Below, piece after piece: positions 12,238 to 20,194 of a DNA stretch of 64,000 bases; the first letter of the stretch is position 1, and each line of letters opens with the position of its first letter. Made by a program: the position numbers and the translations under genes. The notes beneath the pieces are model-generated. The model saw only the letters and a program-made list of their open reading frames with translations. It made no database searches and was not told the origin of the DNA. The DNA is from Abyssibacter profundi (lineage in GTDB: Bacteria; Pseudomonadota; Gammaproteobacteria; Nevskiales; OUC007). The stretch is from contig NZ_QEQK01000019.1 in assembly GCF_003151135.1 (NCBI RefSeq), positions 1-64,000 on the forward strand, in the 5' to 3' direction.

Positions 12238-12503
12238 GGGAAGCACTGAGTTATCCGCGCCACCAAGACGGAGCCGGTTTTCCCGCGAGCCCAGGCGGAG
12301 TGAGTGCCGCTTGGTCATTCCAAGTCAGCGAACGACAACGCAGGATCGCGGGAAAACCGGCCCGTTCCGTCTGGATTGCGCCTGCAAACAGGCCAGACGG
12401 CGTTGCTCGTCGTTCATTTGGAATGACCAAACTTCGCTCCTCGCGCTTTGCCTGGCCTGTTTGCAGGCAGCAACTTGGCGGCGCGGATAACTCAGTGCTT
12501 CCC
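12238..12503. mobile_element. MITE-like element with perfect 24-bp terminal inverted repeats
   Basis: The segment begins GGGAAGCACTGAGTTATC... at 12238-12261 and ends with the exact reverse complement at 12480-12503 (...GATAACTCAGTGCTTCCC). Inside are further inverted pairs: CCGGTTTTCCCGCGA near 12274 against TCGCGGGAAAACCGG near 12347, and GCCTGCAAACAGGCCAG near 12381 against CTGGCCTGTTTGCAGGC near 12452. It is too short to encode a transposase, so it fits a non-autonomous miniature element. Its right end overlaps the beginning of the Hpt reading frame. No second copy is present in the window to define the ends further. Confidence 0.75.
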
Positions 12504-12836
12504 TTGGAATCGAACGTCCTGCGTCGCTTGGCGACAGACATCGGCGAGGAGGGGCTGCAACAGGCGCTTGCGCTGTTTCATGAGGAGTTGAGTCAGGTGG
12601 CCGACGAGCTGACGCCGGTGGCGCTTGACTCGGCGCGGCTGGCCAAACAGGCCCATGTCATCAAGAGCTCATCGGCGACCTTTGGCGCGACCTTGTTGCG
12701 AGAGCTGGCGGCGGATATCGAATCGCGAGCGCAGTCCGGCGAGCCGGTGCCGGTGGCCGATCTGCAGCGGTTGCAGGCGGTGCTGGTCGACACCATGGCG
12801 GCTGTGACCGCTGAGCTCGACGCTGGAGGGCGCTAA
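12495..12836 (+). CDS. Hpt phosphotransfer protein, LuxU-like
   Basis: A histidine phosphotransfer domain of about 110 residues. It has VLRRLATDIGEEGLQQALALF as first helix and the phospho-accepting His in AKQAHVIKSSSATFGA, matching the HxxKSSSxxxGA pattern of LuxU/ArcB Hpt modules. It would pass phosphate from a hybrid sensor kinase to the response regulator encoded next, whose ATG overlaps its stop (TAATG). The frame is open upstream through the MITE to 12300, but Hpt similarity begins only after about 12510. I take the GTG at 12495, inside the right MITE repeat, or TTG at 12504 as start. The native 5' end may have been replaced by the insertion. Confidence 0.72.
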   Translation: MLPLESNVLRRLATDIGEEGLQQALALFHEELSQVADELTPVALDSARLAKQAHVIKSSSATFGATLLRELAADIESRAQSGEPVPVADLQRLQAVLVDTMAAVTAELDAGGR

Positions 12837-14254
12837 TGGAGCCGGCCCGCAAAACGCAGCGAGCGCTGCTGATCGAGGACACCCCGTCGTTGGCCCTGGT
12901 TTATCAAGGCTATCTACGTCGCCTGGGCTTCGAGGTGCAGTGGTGCAAGCTGGGACATGAGGGACTGGCGGCGGCTCGCGATCAGCCGCCCGATTTGATG
13001 CTGCTGGATTTGCAGCTGCCGGATGTGCACGGCACTGAAGTGTTGGCGCAATTGCAGTCCGACACCGCGGCGTTCCCACGCATCGTCATTACGGCGCATG
13101 GCTCCGTCGAGCATGCGGTCAAGGCGATGCGTCTGGGCGCTGCGGATTTTCTGGAAAAGCCGTTTACCGCCGAACGCCTGGAGATCACCTTACGCAATGT
13201 CATGGATCAGGCGGCGCTGCGAGAGCAGGTCCGTGTTATCCGTGAAGAAATCGAGCGTGACGGGTACGCTGGCTTTGTTGGACGCTCGCTACCGATGCAG
13301 GTGGTCTACCGGATTATCGATAGCGCCGCAGCCAGCCGCGCTCCCGTGTTCATCACCGGAGAGTCGGGGACGGGCAAGGAGTTATGCGCCCAGGCCATCC
13401 ATGAGCGCAGCGACCGCGCGGGTGGCCCCATGATCGCTGTGAACTGCGGTGCCATTCCCAGAGAACTGTTCGAAAGCGAGATTTTCGGCCATCAGAAAGG
13501 TGCATTCAGTGGCGCAACACGGGACCGTGTGGGCGCTGCCGAGCAGGCAGATGGCGGCACGCTGTTTCTCGACGAGATCGGCGAGATGGACACCGATCTT
13601 CAGGTCAAACTGCTGCGGTTTTTGCAGACAGGCCGTATTCAGCCCGTGGGTGCGACGCGGGATCGCGCCGTGGATGTCCGTGTGGTCTGCGCGACCAATC
13701 GCGACCCGATTCAACAAATTGCCGAGGGGCGTTTCAGAGAGGACCTCTACTACCGACTCAATGTCATTCCCATCGAAATGCCACCGCTGCGTGATCGTGG
13801 CGAGGATGTGCGGAGCATTGCCGACCATTTCCTCCGGCGGCTGTCCGAACGCGAGGGGCGGCCGGTTAAGCGCTTGGCGCCCGAGGTCCAATCGTTGCTG
13901 ACGGGCTACGACTGGCCCGGCAATGTGAGGCAGCTGTACAACGTGATCTACAACATCGTGTTGCTGCAGTCGGGCCCCGAAGTCTCTGCAGACATGTTGC
14001 CGGCAGCCTTGCTGCGCTCGACTGCGAGCCCAGCCCCCGAGCCGACCGCGCCGCAGGCGATGGCCTCCGGTGTGTCGTTGGCGCCGCCGGGCCCACCCGC
14101 GATCGAGCCGCTCTGGCAGGTGGAGAAACGCGTGATCGAACAGGCATTAGCGCAATGCGACGGCAACGTGACCGTGGCGGCATCGTATCTGGGGGTCAGT
14201 CCATCGACGGTTTATCGAAAGATCAAGCAGTGGGGGCAGCCGCCAGTGGCCTGA
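12836..14254 (+). CDS. LuxO-like sigma-54-dependent response regulator
   Basis: A 472-residue NtrC-family activator. It has a receiver domain with phospho-Asp in LMLLDLQLPD (about residue 60), and an AAA+ core with Walker A GESGTGKE. The sigma-54 loop reads GAFSGAT (the usual form is GAFTGA), Walker B is GGTLFLDEIGEMD and the arginine-finger region follows. A Fis-type HTH closes the protein (GNVTVAASYLGVSPSTVYRKIKQW). The AAEQADGGTLFLDEIGEMD...LLRFLQTG stretch is very close to LuxO as I remember it. Together with the overlapping Hpt gene it mirrors the luxU-luxO pair in reverse order. It would drive sigma-54 promoters, possibly of a regulatory RNA or of the adjacent biosynthetic genes; targets are unknown. 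Confidence 0.9.
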   Translation: MEPARKTQRALLIEDTPSLALVYQGYLRRLGFEVQWCKLGHEGLAAARDQPPDLMLLDLQLPDVHGTEVLAQLQSDTAAFPRIVITAHGSVEHAVKAMRLGAADFLEKPFTAERLEITLRNVMDQAALREQVRVIREEIERDGYAGFVGRSLPMQVVYRIIDSAAASRAPVFITGESGTGKELCAQAIHERSDRAGGPMIAVNCGAIPRELFESEIFGHQKGAFSGATRDRVGAAEQADGGTLFLDEIGEMDTDLQVKLLRFLQTGRIQPVGATRDRAVDVRVVCATNRDPIQQIAEGRFREDLYYRLNVIPIEMPPLRDRGEDVRSIADHFLRRLSEREGRPVKRLAPEVQSLLTGYDWPGNVRQLYNVIYNIVLLQSGPEVSADMLPAALLRSTASPAPEPTAPQAMASGVSLAPPGPPAIEPLWQVEKRVIEQALAQCDGNVTVAASYLGVSPSTVYRKIKQWGQPPVA

Positions 14255-14306
14255 AGCACCCGGTCCCGATTAATCCGCCTGCCTGATGCGGGACCTGTGC
14301 CGCGCA

Positions 14307-14765
14307 TCAATCCGGCTGGCGGGGCGCCTCTGGGGTCTGCTGGGCGGCGGGCCGCGCCGGCTTGTAGACATTGAAGGTGCCCACGGCAAATGCGACGGGC
14401 GCGTCGCTGTCGCGGTCAAACGCGGTCCCCGTTACGACGAGTAACGACTTGCCTTCGGACTGCACCTGCGTGCGCGTGTACAGCGACGTGCCGACGGCTG
14501 CAGGACGAAGAAAGTTGACCTTCATCTCGACGGTGCTGGCCGCACTACCGCGCTGGAGCGCAACCTCCATGGCCTGCATGCCGAGGGCGGTGTCCAACAG
14601 GGCCATGAGGGCTCCGCCGTGCGCCACGCCGGGGCCGCCCTGGAGCTCAGGGGTCACCGTCATCTGGGTCGACGGGCCGTGTTCGGTGGTGTGCAGGGTC
14701 AGGCCCAAGGTGGCAAACAGGCCACCTAGCGACTTGAGCTTGGCAAAGACGGTCTTCAGATCCAC
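14307..14765 (-). CDS. PaaI-family hotdog thioesterase
   Basis: A 152-residue single-hotdog protein with the PaaI signature GGPGVAHGGALMALLDTALG (HGG plus Asp), followed by STVEMKVNFLRPA and SLLVVTGTAF. Such enzymes hydrolyse acyl-CoA or acyl-ACP thioesters. It lies about 1.5 kb from the ACP-sulfotransferase gene and could supply or edit acyl chains for the megasynthase, but no operon link is visible. It is convergent with the LuxO-like gene. Confidence 0.8.
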   Translation of the reverse strand: MDLKTVFAKLKSLGGLFATLGLTLHTTEHGPSTQMTVTPELQGGPGVAHGGALMALLDTALGMQAMEVALQRGSAASTVEMKVNFLRPAAVGTSLYTRTQVQSEGKSLLVVTGTAFDRDSDAPVAFAVGTFNVYKPARPAAQQTPEAPRQPD

Positions 14766-14820
14766 GGCGGGCAGTCCGGTTTCTTCTCAGCGTAGGCAGC
14801 GATGTTAGATCAGCGCTTCC

Positions 14821-15135
14821 TTAAAAAATCCAGGCGATCAGCAGCCAGAGCACAACGAAGAACGCGAAGAATCCGAGCAGCATGAATTGCAATTCTCCGA
14901 TGAGCCCGTCTCCTGCGACCAGGGCGAAGACAACGAAAATCACAAAACTGGCGACAAATGCTGCGATGGCGGCTGACTTGAGGCCCAGCCCGGGGGCCAG
15001 ATGCTGGGCATTGAGATCCGCCAGCCAGGGCAGGGCGAACAACAAACCGGCCCCGGCGATGACAAGCACCACGGCAATCCCGGCGGCAAATCGCCAGGCC
15101 TCCCGCCGATCCCGCCGCTCGGTCTCGCCCATCAT
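14821..15135 (-). CDS. Small integral membrane protein
   Basis: A 104-residue protein with three hydrophobic helices (FAAGIAVVLVIAGAGLLFAL, IAAFVASFVIFVVFALVAG, LLGFFAFFVVLWLLIAWIF) and a charged N-terminus ETERRDRREAWR. Its start ATG overlaps the stop of the PH-domain protein gene (ATGA), so the two are translationally coupled. No family is recognised with confidence. Confidence 0.6.
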   Translation of the reverse strand: MMGETERRDRREAWRFAAGIAVVLVIAGAGLLFALPWLADLNAQHLAPGLGLKSAAIAAFVASFVIFVVFALVAGDGLIGELQFMLLGFFAFFVVLWLLIAWIF

Positions 15136-15518
15136 GTGGCGGCTTGTTGCTGCTTGATCAAATCCCTGAAGTCATGCGGACGCGGGATGCCGAGCACCTC
15201 GATCTCCGGCTCGTCTCCGGCGGTGTAGATGGACAGCCGGCCGACACCCAGCATCCGATCCAGCAGGGATTGATAAACGTTGACGGTACGGACCGACTCG
15301 GCGCTGAGTTCTGTGCGGTTCTTGCTCAGCAGCCCGCGTTCCAGAACCACATCACGGCCCACGAACTCCAGCTTGGTCGAGCGACATTTCAGATACCACC
15401 ACATCAGGATCAGGATGCCGATGGCCACCGGAATCAGCAGGACGGCCAGGATAAAGCCGAAGGGGTGGTTGCGGAACATGGCTGGATGTTCGGAATAACT
15501 GGGCGTCACGCGGTGCAT
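15132..15518 (-). CDS. Bacterial PH-domain membrane protein (YdbT/bPH_2-like)
   Basis: A 128-residue protein with one or two N-terminal membrane helices (GFILAVLLIPVAIGILILMWWYL). A small beta-rich domain follows: STKLEFVGRDVVLERGLLSKNRTELSAESVRTVNVYQSLLDRMLGVGRLSIYTAG (quoted in part), then EIEVLGIPRPHDFRDLI. This is the bPH_2 pattern (duplicated pleckstrin-like domain of membrane proteins of unknown role). ATG at 15518 is chosen because the frame further upstream has no membrane or domain features. It is coupled to the small membrane protein downstream. Confidence 0.72.
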   Translation of the reverse strand: MHRVTPSYSEHPAMFRNHPFGFILAVLLIPVAIGILILMWWYLKCRSTKLEFVGRDVVLERGLLSKNRTELSAESVRTVNVYQSLLDRMLGVGRLSIYTAGDEPEIEVLGIPRPHDFRDLIKQQQAAT

Positions 15519-15641
15519 CTCTGCTGCGAATCGGGGCCGGTGATTGTGACCTGAATGGCCGTGGCAGGCGAGCCGGGTTGCGGCCGGTCGACACGCGGAG
15601 GAAGCTGACGCCATCTTGCACTGCTTCTTGCTGCCGTGGCC

Positions 15642-16004
15642 ATGCTCGCTCAAACCCCTGAACCGCCGTACTACGCCGTGATCTTCAGCAGTCTACGGAC
15701 GCCGGAGGATGGGGTCGGCTACGCCGCAACGGCGCAGCAGATGCTGGAGCTGGCTGCGGAGCAGCCGGGCTTCCTCGGCGTGGAGTCCGCTCGGGCTGAG
15801 CTCGGATTGACCGTGTCGTACTGGAGCAGTCTGGAAGCCATTCAGCAGTGGCGGGACGTGGCCGAGCACCGGCTGGCCCGTGCGCGGGGCCACAAGCGCT
15901 GGTACCAGGCCTTTCAGGTCCGAATCGCCCGGGTGGAACGTGAATACGGTTGGAGCCGGCCCGGACGCGGCTCTGACGGCCCGATAGCGCCAGCCGATTT
16001 TTGA
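15642..16004 (+). CDS. ABM-fold (antibiotic biosynthesis monooxygenase-like) protein
   Basis: A 120-residue protein with the small alpha+beta-barrel ABM pattern: YYAVIFSSLR, AQQMLELAAEQPGFLGVESAR, LTVSYWSSLEAIQQWRDVAEH and YQAFQVRIARVEREYGW. The last block matches the widespread YxxxxxRIxxVxREY motif of stress or heme-related ABM-domain proteins. It is probably a small oxygenase or a ligand-binding protein; the substrate is unknown. A GTG six bases upstream is an alternative start. Confidence 0.72.
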   Translation: MLAQTPEPPYYAVIFSSLRTPEDGVGYAATAQQMLELAAEQPGFLGVESARAELGLTVSYWSSLEAIQQWRDVAEHRLARARGHKRWYQAFQVRIARVEREYGWSRPGRGSDGPIAPADF

Positions 16005-16257
16005 TCGTCACCCCCGGGGCGGTCCGGGCGTCGATGTCCACCGATGTCAGGTGTCTGAAATGTCCTACATTCACGCCCGACCGTACCTATGGTGGGGCCA
16101 AAAGCCCGCCCGATAGACTCGATGCAGCGTCGATAGGTGCTCGGCCACAGCGGTGGTGGAGTGGTGACCGTTCGGTCGAACCGGACTGGGCACGATGACC
16201 CGGATGGGCATCCCGAAGCGACAGGCCCAGGGACAGGCAGGGACGATTGGTGCAGCC
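16005..16257. other. Leader region of the ACP-sulfotransferase gene
   Basis: About 250 bases without a gene. The ACP-sulfotransferase frame stays open back to an ATG at 16195 (and 16204), but the added residues are not domain-like. I looked for a sigma-54 -24/-12 element because of the nearby LuxO-like activator and did not find a convincing one. Confidence 0.35.
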
Positions 16258-17571
16258 ATGACGATAGAGCGAGCAGCGGTACAGCAGACGGTTATTGCAG
16301 TGGTGGAAGAGCTGCTGGATGCCATTGACTCGGAGTACGAGGAGGCGGTCTCCGACGCGACCTGGCTGATTGCCGATGGAGGCTTTTCATCCATCGACTT
16401 CGTCCAGATGACGGTGATGATCGAGGAGCAGCTGGGCAGCAAAATCGGTTTTCAGGACATGCTGATGCAACAGGGTCAGTATGTGGATGACCTGACCGTC
16501 GGCCAGGTGGTCGACTTCACGGTCGATCGGCTGACCCATCCGCAGGCCGCGCAGGCAGCAGCGCCTGTTGTGGCCCCAGCGGCTACTCCGGTCGATGTGA
16601 CCGGCCCCCGTGTGACGGAAGAGGACGTGGCCGCATTCTCGCGCCTGATCAAACCGCGGCGGGTGCTCCCTGCCACCGGCGCGAAGAACAAACGGGCCGT
16701 GTTTATTCTGTCGCCGCCCCGGTCCGGTTCGACGCTGCTCCGGGTGATGCTGGCCGGCAACCCGGCGCTGTTTGCGCCACCCGAGCTGCATCTGCTGTCT
16801 TACGCGACCATGAACGAGCGCCGCGAGGATCTCAGCAACGAGCACAGCGAACATTTGCTGGATGGCACCGTGCGCGCATTGATGCAGACGCGCGGTTGGA
16901 CCGGCGACCAGGCCCGCAGATTCATTGCCGATTGCGAAGACAGCGGCATGAGCACCCGTGAATTTTTCGGCGTGATCCAGGCCGAGCTGGGTGAGCGCTT
17001 GCTCGTGGATAAAACGCCGACCTATGCGTTTAGCGAAGACATTCTTCGACAGGCGGAAGCCTGCTTCGATGACGCGCTGTACATCCACCTCACCCGGCAC
17101 CCCTGCGGCATGATCCGCTCCTACGAGGAGTCGAATCTGACCCGCATGATGCCGCTGCTTATGAAGAACAGCGAGTTCTCCATGTCGGCCTTGGCCGAGA
17201 TGATCTGGCTGGTCAGCAATCGCAACATCCTGTCGTTCGGCGAGTCGGTGCCAGCCGAGCGCTGGTTCTCGGTGTCGTATGAGCAGGTGGTCAGCCAGCC
17301 TGAACCCAGCATGCGCCGGTTATGTCAGTTCCTGGACGTCGATTACCACCCCGACATGATCAACCCCTACAGCGACAGCAAGTCGCGCATGACCGATGGC
17401 GTGGACTCGGCCTCCAAGATGAGTGGCGATCTGAAGTTCCATCTTCATAGCCAGATCGACCCCAACGCCGCCACGCGCTGGCAGCAGTTCTGCTCTGAGG
17501 ACATGCTCGGTGCCCAGACCCTGGATCTGGTGGCGAATCTGGACAGCAGCCCGGCGAGCGTCCGGCTCTAG
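16258..17571 (+). CDS. Acyl carrier protein-sulfotransferase fusion protein
   Basis: A 437-residue two-domain protein. Residues about 1-85 form an ACP: ADGGFSSIDFVQMTVMIEEQ carries the Ser for phosphopantetheine, and the domain ends QYVDDLTVGQVVDFTVDRL. After an Ala/Pro linker, residues about 135-430 form a PAPS-dependent sulfotransferase. Its 5'-phosphosulfate loop is ILSPPRSGSTLLRVMLAGNP and its 3'-phosphate site is IHLTRHPCGMIRSYEES. The fusion implies sulfation of an acyl chain while it is bound to this ACP, as the CurM/Ols modules do before decarboxylation to a terminal alkene. Here the thioesterase is not fused; an alpha/beta hydrolase is encoded nearby on the other strand. The ATG at 16258 begins directly at the ACP. 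Domain calls are firm; the reaction is inference. Confidence 0.88.
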   Translation: MTIERAAVQQTVIAVVEELLDAIDSEYEEAVSDATWLIADGGFSSIDFVQMTVMIEEQLGSKIGFQDMLMQQGQYVDDLTVGQVVDFTVDRLTHPQAAQAAAPVVAPAATPVDVTGPRVTEEDVAAFSRLIKPRRVLPATGAKNKRAVFILSPPRSGSTLLRVMLAGNPALFAPPELHLLSYATMNERREDLSNEHSEHLLDGTVRALMQTRGWTGDQARRFIADCEDSGMSTREFFGVIQAELGERLLVDKTPTYAFSEDILRQAEACFDDALYIHLTRHPCGMIRSYEESNLTRMMPLLMKNSEFSMSALAEMIWLVSNRNILSFGESVPAERWFSVSYEQVVSQPEPSMRRLCQFLDVDYHPDMINPYSDSKSRMTDGVDSASKMSGDLKFHLHSQIDPNAATRWQQFCSEDMLGAQTLDLVANLDSSPASVRL

Positions 17572-17600
17572 ACGGGGCGGCCGGCACGCGCGACGCAGGC

Positions 17601-18353
17601 TTAGCGCGCGCTGTAGCCGCCGTCGACCATCATCAGCTCGCCCGTGACGAAGCTGGATTCGGGGGAGCATAGCCAACGTACTGCGTTGGCCACTTCCACC
17701 GCAGTCCCTGGCCTGCCAGCGGGGTGCAGCTTGATGAAAGCCTCAGCCTTGGCCCCTCCCGCCTGAACCGTGCGTGCGCCAAGCCCGGCGTCGATCAGGC
17801 CGGGACAGACCGCATTGCAGCGGATGCCCTGACCGGAGTAGGCAACCGCAATCGATTTGGTGAGTCCCGCAATGCCATGTTTGGTTGCGGTGTACGCGGC
17901 GCTGGCTCCGCCGTTTACGCCCAGGATGGAGCAATTGTTCACAATCGCACCACCACCGGATGCCAGCATCAGCCTGACGGCCTGTTTAAGGCAGTTGTAG
18001 GTGCCGTCCAGATTGACTCGCAGGCAGGCGTCCCAGATGGCATCGTCGGTCTCCAGCAGGGGCGTGCCGCCGCCACCGATCCCGGCATTAAGAAACGCGC
18101 AATCCAGGCGGCCGTGTCGTTTTCGAATGGCCTCGAACAGGGTGCCGACGGCGGCTCGATCTGCCACATCGGTCGCCTGAGCCCAGGCCCGTTGGTCATC
18201 CTGACAGCGCACCCGCAGGGCCTCGGCCGTGCGCTCGGCGGCGATTGCGTCCAGGTCGCTGACCACGACGGTGTCACCTGCATCAACGAACTGCTCTGCG
18301 GTCGCGGTGCCAATGCCACCGGCTGCGCCGGTGATCAAGACGATGCGGGACAT
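17601..18353 (-). CDS. Short-chain dehydrogenase/reductase (SDR)
   Basis: A 250-residue classical SDR with the cofactor motif TGAAGGIG (residues about 7-14), LNAGIG, catalytic Ser in NNCSILG and the YxxxK in AYTATKHG. It ends with the SSFVTGELMMVDGGYSAR tail common to FabG-like enzymes. An Asp follows beta-strand 2 (VSDLDA), which favours NAD(H). It is the last gene of the minus-strand biosynthetic run, two bases after the esterase stop. It may oxidise or reduce a hydroxy/keto-acyl intermediate or product. Confidence 0.85.
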   Translation of the reverse strand: MSRIVLITGAAGGIGTATAEQFVDAGDTVVVSDLDAIAAERTAEALRVRCQDDQRAWAQATDVADRAAVGTLFEAIRKRHGRLDCAFLNAGIGGGGTPLLETDDAIWDACLRVNLDGTYNCLKQAVRLMLASGGGAIVNNCSILGVNGGASAAYTATKHGIAGLTKSIAVAYSGQGIRCNAVCPGLIDAGLGARTVQAGGAKAEAFIKLHPAGRPGTAVEVANAVRWLCSPESSFVTGELMMVDGGYSAR

Positions 18354-18355
18354 GA

Positions 18356-19276
18356 TTACCGCCCGGCCTGATGCTGGAAAAAGCGCCAGATCTGCTCCGT
18401 GGCGTCGAAGCGCCCGGGGTTCGGCCCCAGCTTGCTGGCCAGAAACGTTTGACCCCCCGGCCATTGGTGCCCCGTGTCGGCGACGGTGCAGGCCAGAACC
18501 GGACGATTGCTGCTGCAGTTGCGGTACCGGCGACAGTCCGCGCCGCGCGTGGCCAGCGCATCCGATGTCTCGGCATCACATCCATTGCGACCCAGCAGTG
18601 CCTGCGTCATGTCACGTAGGGACGCGCGGTAGCTGCCATCGTATTCGCCGCCCAGCAACGGTATGCGAGGGTCGTCGGCTCCACGTATCAGTAGGGCTGG
18701 TACGGCGCTGGGTCGCGGGCACCGTTCCAGCATCAAGGGGCCGGCAACCGGGGCGATGGCGTCGAAGACATCATCGCGTTCGCAGACAATGCGATGCAGC
18801 AGCATGGCGCCGTTGGAAAATCCGGTGCCATAGGTCTGGTCGTTAGCGATGCAGGGGGCCGCTTCCAGCGTGTTCGTTAGCTGTGCGATGAAGCCCACAT
18901 CATCGAATTGCTGGCGGGCCGGGCGGCCACAGCAGCTTCCGGCATTCCAGGCGCGCCAAATGCCATTGGGCAGTGCCAGCGCGAAGCGTTCGCTGCGCGC
19001 CAGCGCCATCAGCCCACTTTGCTCGCCGAAGCCTTCGCCCGTTCCCCATCCGCCATGCAGCCCAACGACCAGCGGTACGGGTCGATCGGCGTCGGCGCCA
19101 GCGGGCATGTAGAGCAGGTAGTGTCGGCTGCGGCCATCATGCTCAAGGCTGAGCGACTGCAACCCGCTTTCACAGGCGACGGTCTCGGCCGCGATCGCGC
19201 CCGAGGGCTGTGCGCCCAGACAAGCCGCAAGTCCTGTCAGCGCTGACAGCAGTGCCAGCCGACGTATCAGGCGCAT
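18356..19276 (-). CDS. Exported esterase of the PHB depolymerase/LpqC family
   Basis: A 306-residue alpha/beta hydrolase with an export segment and lipobox-like LTGLAACLG. The fold starts RSRHYLLYMPAGAD...LVVGLHGGWGTG and carries the nucleophile in GTGFSNGAML, an Asp in IRGADDPRIPL and the His in VADTGHQWPGG. Members (Esterase_PHB, feruloyl-esterase-like) cleave short-chain esters outside the cytoplasm. Its stop region adjoins the SDR start, and its start overlaps the preceding hydrolase gene by about 10 bases, so it belongs to the same transcript. A role in processing an exported lipid or polyester product is plausible but unproven. Confidence 0.82.
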   Translation of the reverse strand: MRLIRRLALLSALTGLAACLGAQPSGAIAAETVACESGLQSLSLEHDGRSRHYLLYMPAGADADRPVPLVVGLHGGWGTGEGFGEQSGLMALARSERFALALPNGIWRAWNAGSCCGRPARQQFDDVGFIAQLTNTLEAAPCIANDQTYGTGFSNGAMLLHRIVCERDDVFDAIAPVAGPLMLERCPRPSAVPALLIRGADDPRIPLLGGEYDGSYRASLRDMTQALLGRNGCDAETSDALATRGADCRRYRNCSSNRPVLACTVADTGHQWPGGQTFLASKLGPNPGRFDATEQIWRFFQHQAGR

Positions 19277-20178
19277 GCCGCGGCTGGCCGTGGGGGTGCC
19301 GCCCGGTGCCGGGTCGGTGGTTCAACAGCAACGCCTAGCAGTGGCGCCAGCGCGTTGAGTACGACCCGGGGCGCGCGTGCTGGGAAGAAATGGCCTGCAT
19401 TCGGGACGGTGACATAGCGCGCAGCCGGCAACAGCTCATGCAGGCGCTCACCGCTGGGACGAACCCGCGAGTGCTCGCCATACATCAGCAGCACGGGCAT
19501 CGAGAGCCCGGCGATGGCTTCAGGTGCAGCGCCGTCGGTGGAGACGAATTCCTCGCGGGCTGTTGTCTCCCGCAGCAGGCGCAGCCAGTGCCGGGCATCG
19601 CGTCCATTGCCGCGGCGATCGGCGAAGGGAACGAAATCGTTGGTCACGCGGCTGTGGATACCGGCGACACGACGCTCGGCCACGGTCTCCAGGAACCGGA
19701 TGCCGATCTGCTGCTCGGCTGCCCAGTCGATCTCGGTGACGTCCCCGATCAATTCCTGCTCGAACGGCGTCAGGTGGGCGCAGTCTGCCAGTCGTAATGT
19801 CGGCTGCAGGCAATTGATCTTGGCGTCCAGCAGCGCAAGCTTGGAGACGCGGTGGGGATAGCGCACCGCGAACTCCAATGCCACCGCGCCCCCGAAGCTG
19901 TGCGCAACGATCGGTGCCTGGTCAATGCCCAGGTGATCCATGAGTGCCAGCAGATCGTCGGCCTGTTGGCCGGCGCTGTAGCCGGATGGGGGCGTTGCGC
20001 TATAGCCGTGGCCCCGGAGGTCGTACAGCGTGAGACGAAATCGGTCGCGCAGCATGGGGGCGAGGCCGGTAAACCAGAACGCACGATTGGCGGCTAGACC
20101 GTGGACCATGATCAGGTCTGGGCCTTCGCCAAACTGCTGGTAGGCAATGCGAGTACCGTTTGTTTCGAGGCTGGCCAT
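19267..20178 (-). CDS. Alpha/beta-fold hydrolase, candidate trans thioesterase
   Basis: A 303-residue cytoplasmic hydrolase: HGLAANRAFW oxyanion loop, LYDLRGHGYS, nucleophile in IVAHSFGGAVALEFA and His in VPNAGHFFPARAP. The usual Asp after strand 7 is not obvious: the loop reads LLMYGEHSRV, with Glu early and Ser at the typical Asp position, while an Asp follows strand 6 (LALLDAKIN). An acid after strand 6 is reported for the CurM thioesterase, which is notable given the ACP-sulfotransferase nearby, but I cannot establish equivalence by eye. It lies 16 bases after the discrete ACP gene. The C-terminal tail is Pro/Arg/Ala-rich. Confidence 0.82.
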   Translation of the reverse strand: MASLETNGTRIAYQQFGEGPDLIMVHGLAANRAFWFTGLAPMLRDRFRLTLYDLRGHGYSATPPSGYSAGQQADDLLALMDHLGIDQAPIVAHSFGGAVALEFAVRYPHRVSKLALLDAKINCLQPTLRLADCAHLTPFEQELIGDVTEIDWAAEQQIGIRFLETVAERRVAGIHSRVTNDFVPFADRRGNGRDARHWLRLLRETTAREEFVSTDGAAPEAIAGLSMPVLLMYGEHSRVRPSGERLHELLPAARYVTVPNAGHFFPARAPRVVLNALAPLLGVAVEPPTRHRAAPPRPAAACA

Positions 20179-20194
20179 AGCGAGCGTTCCCGGG

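Noticed and set aside
12300-12494. In-frame N-terminal extension of the Hpt protein
   Set aside because: It is encoded entirely by the MITE-like element and lacks Hpt similarity, so I did not include it in the gene.
12064-12541. Minus-strand frames around the MITE
   Set aside because: Translations arise from the inverted repeats of the element and have no recognisable domain.
16005-16257. Sigma-54 promoter before the ACP-sulfotransferase gene
   Set aside because: TGGGCACGATGACC near 16186 resembles half of a -24/-12 element, but the TTGC part and spacing are missing.
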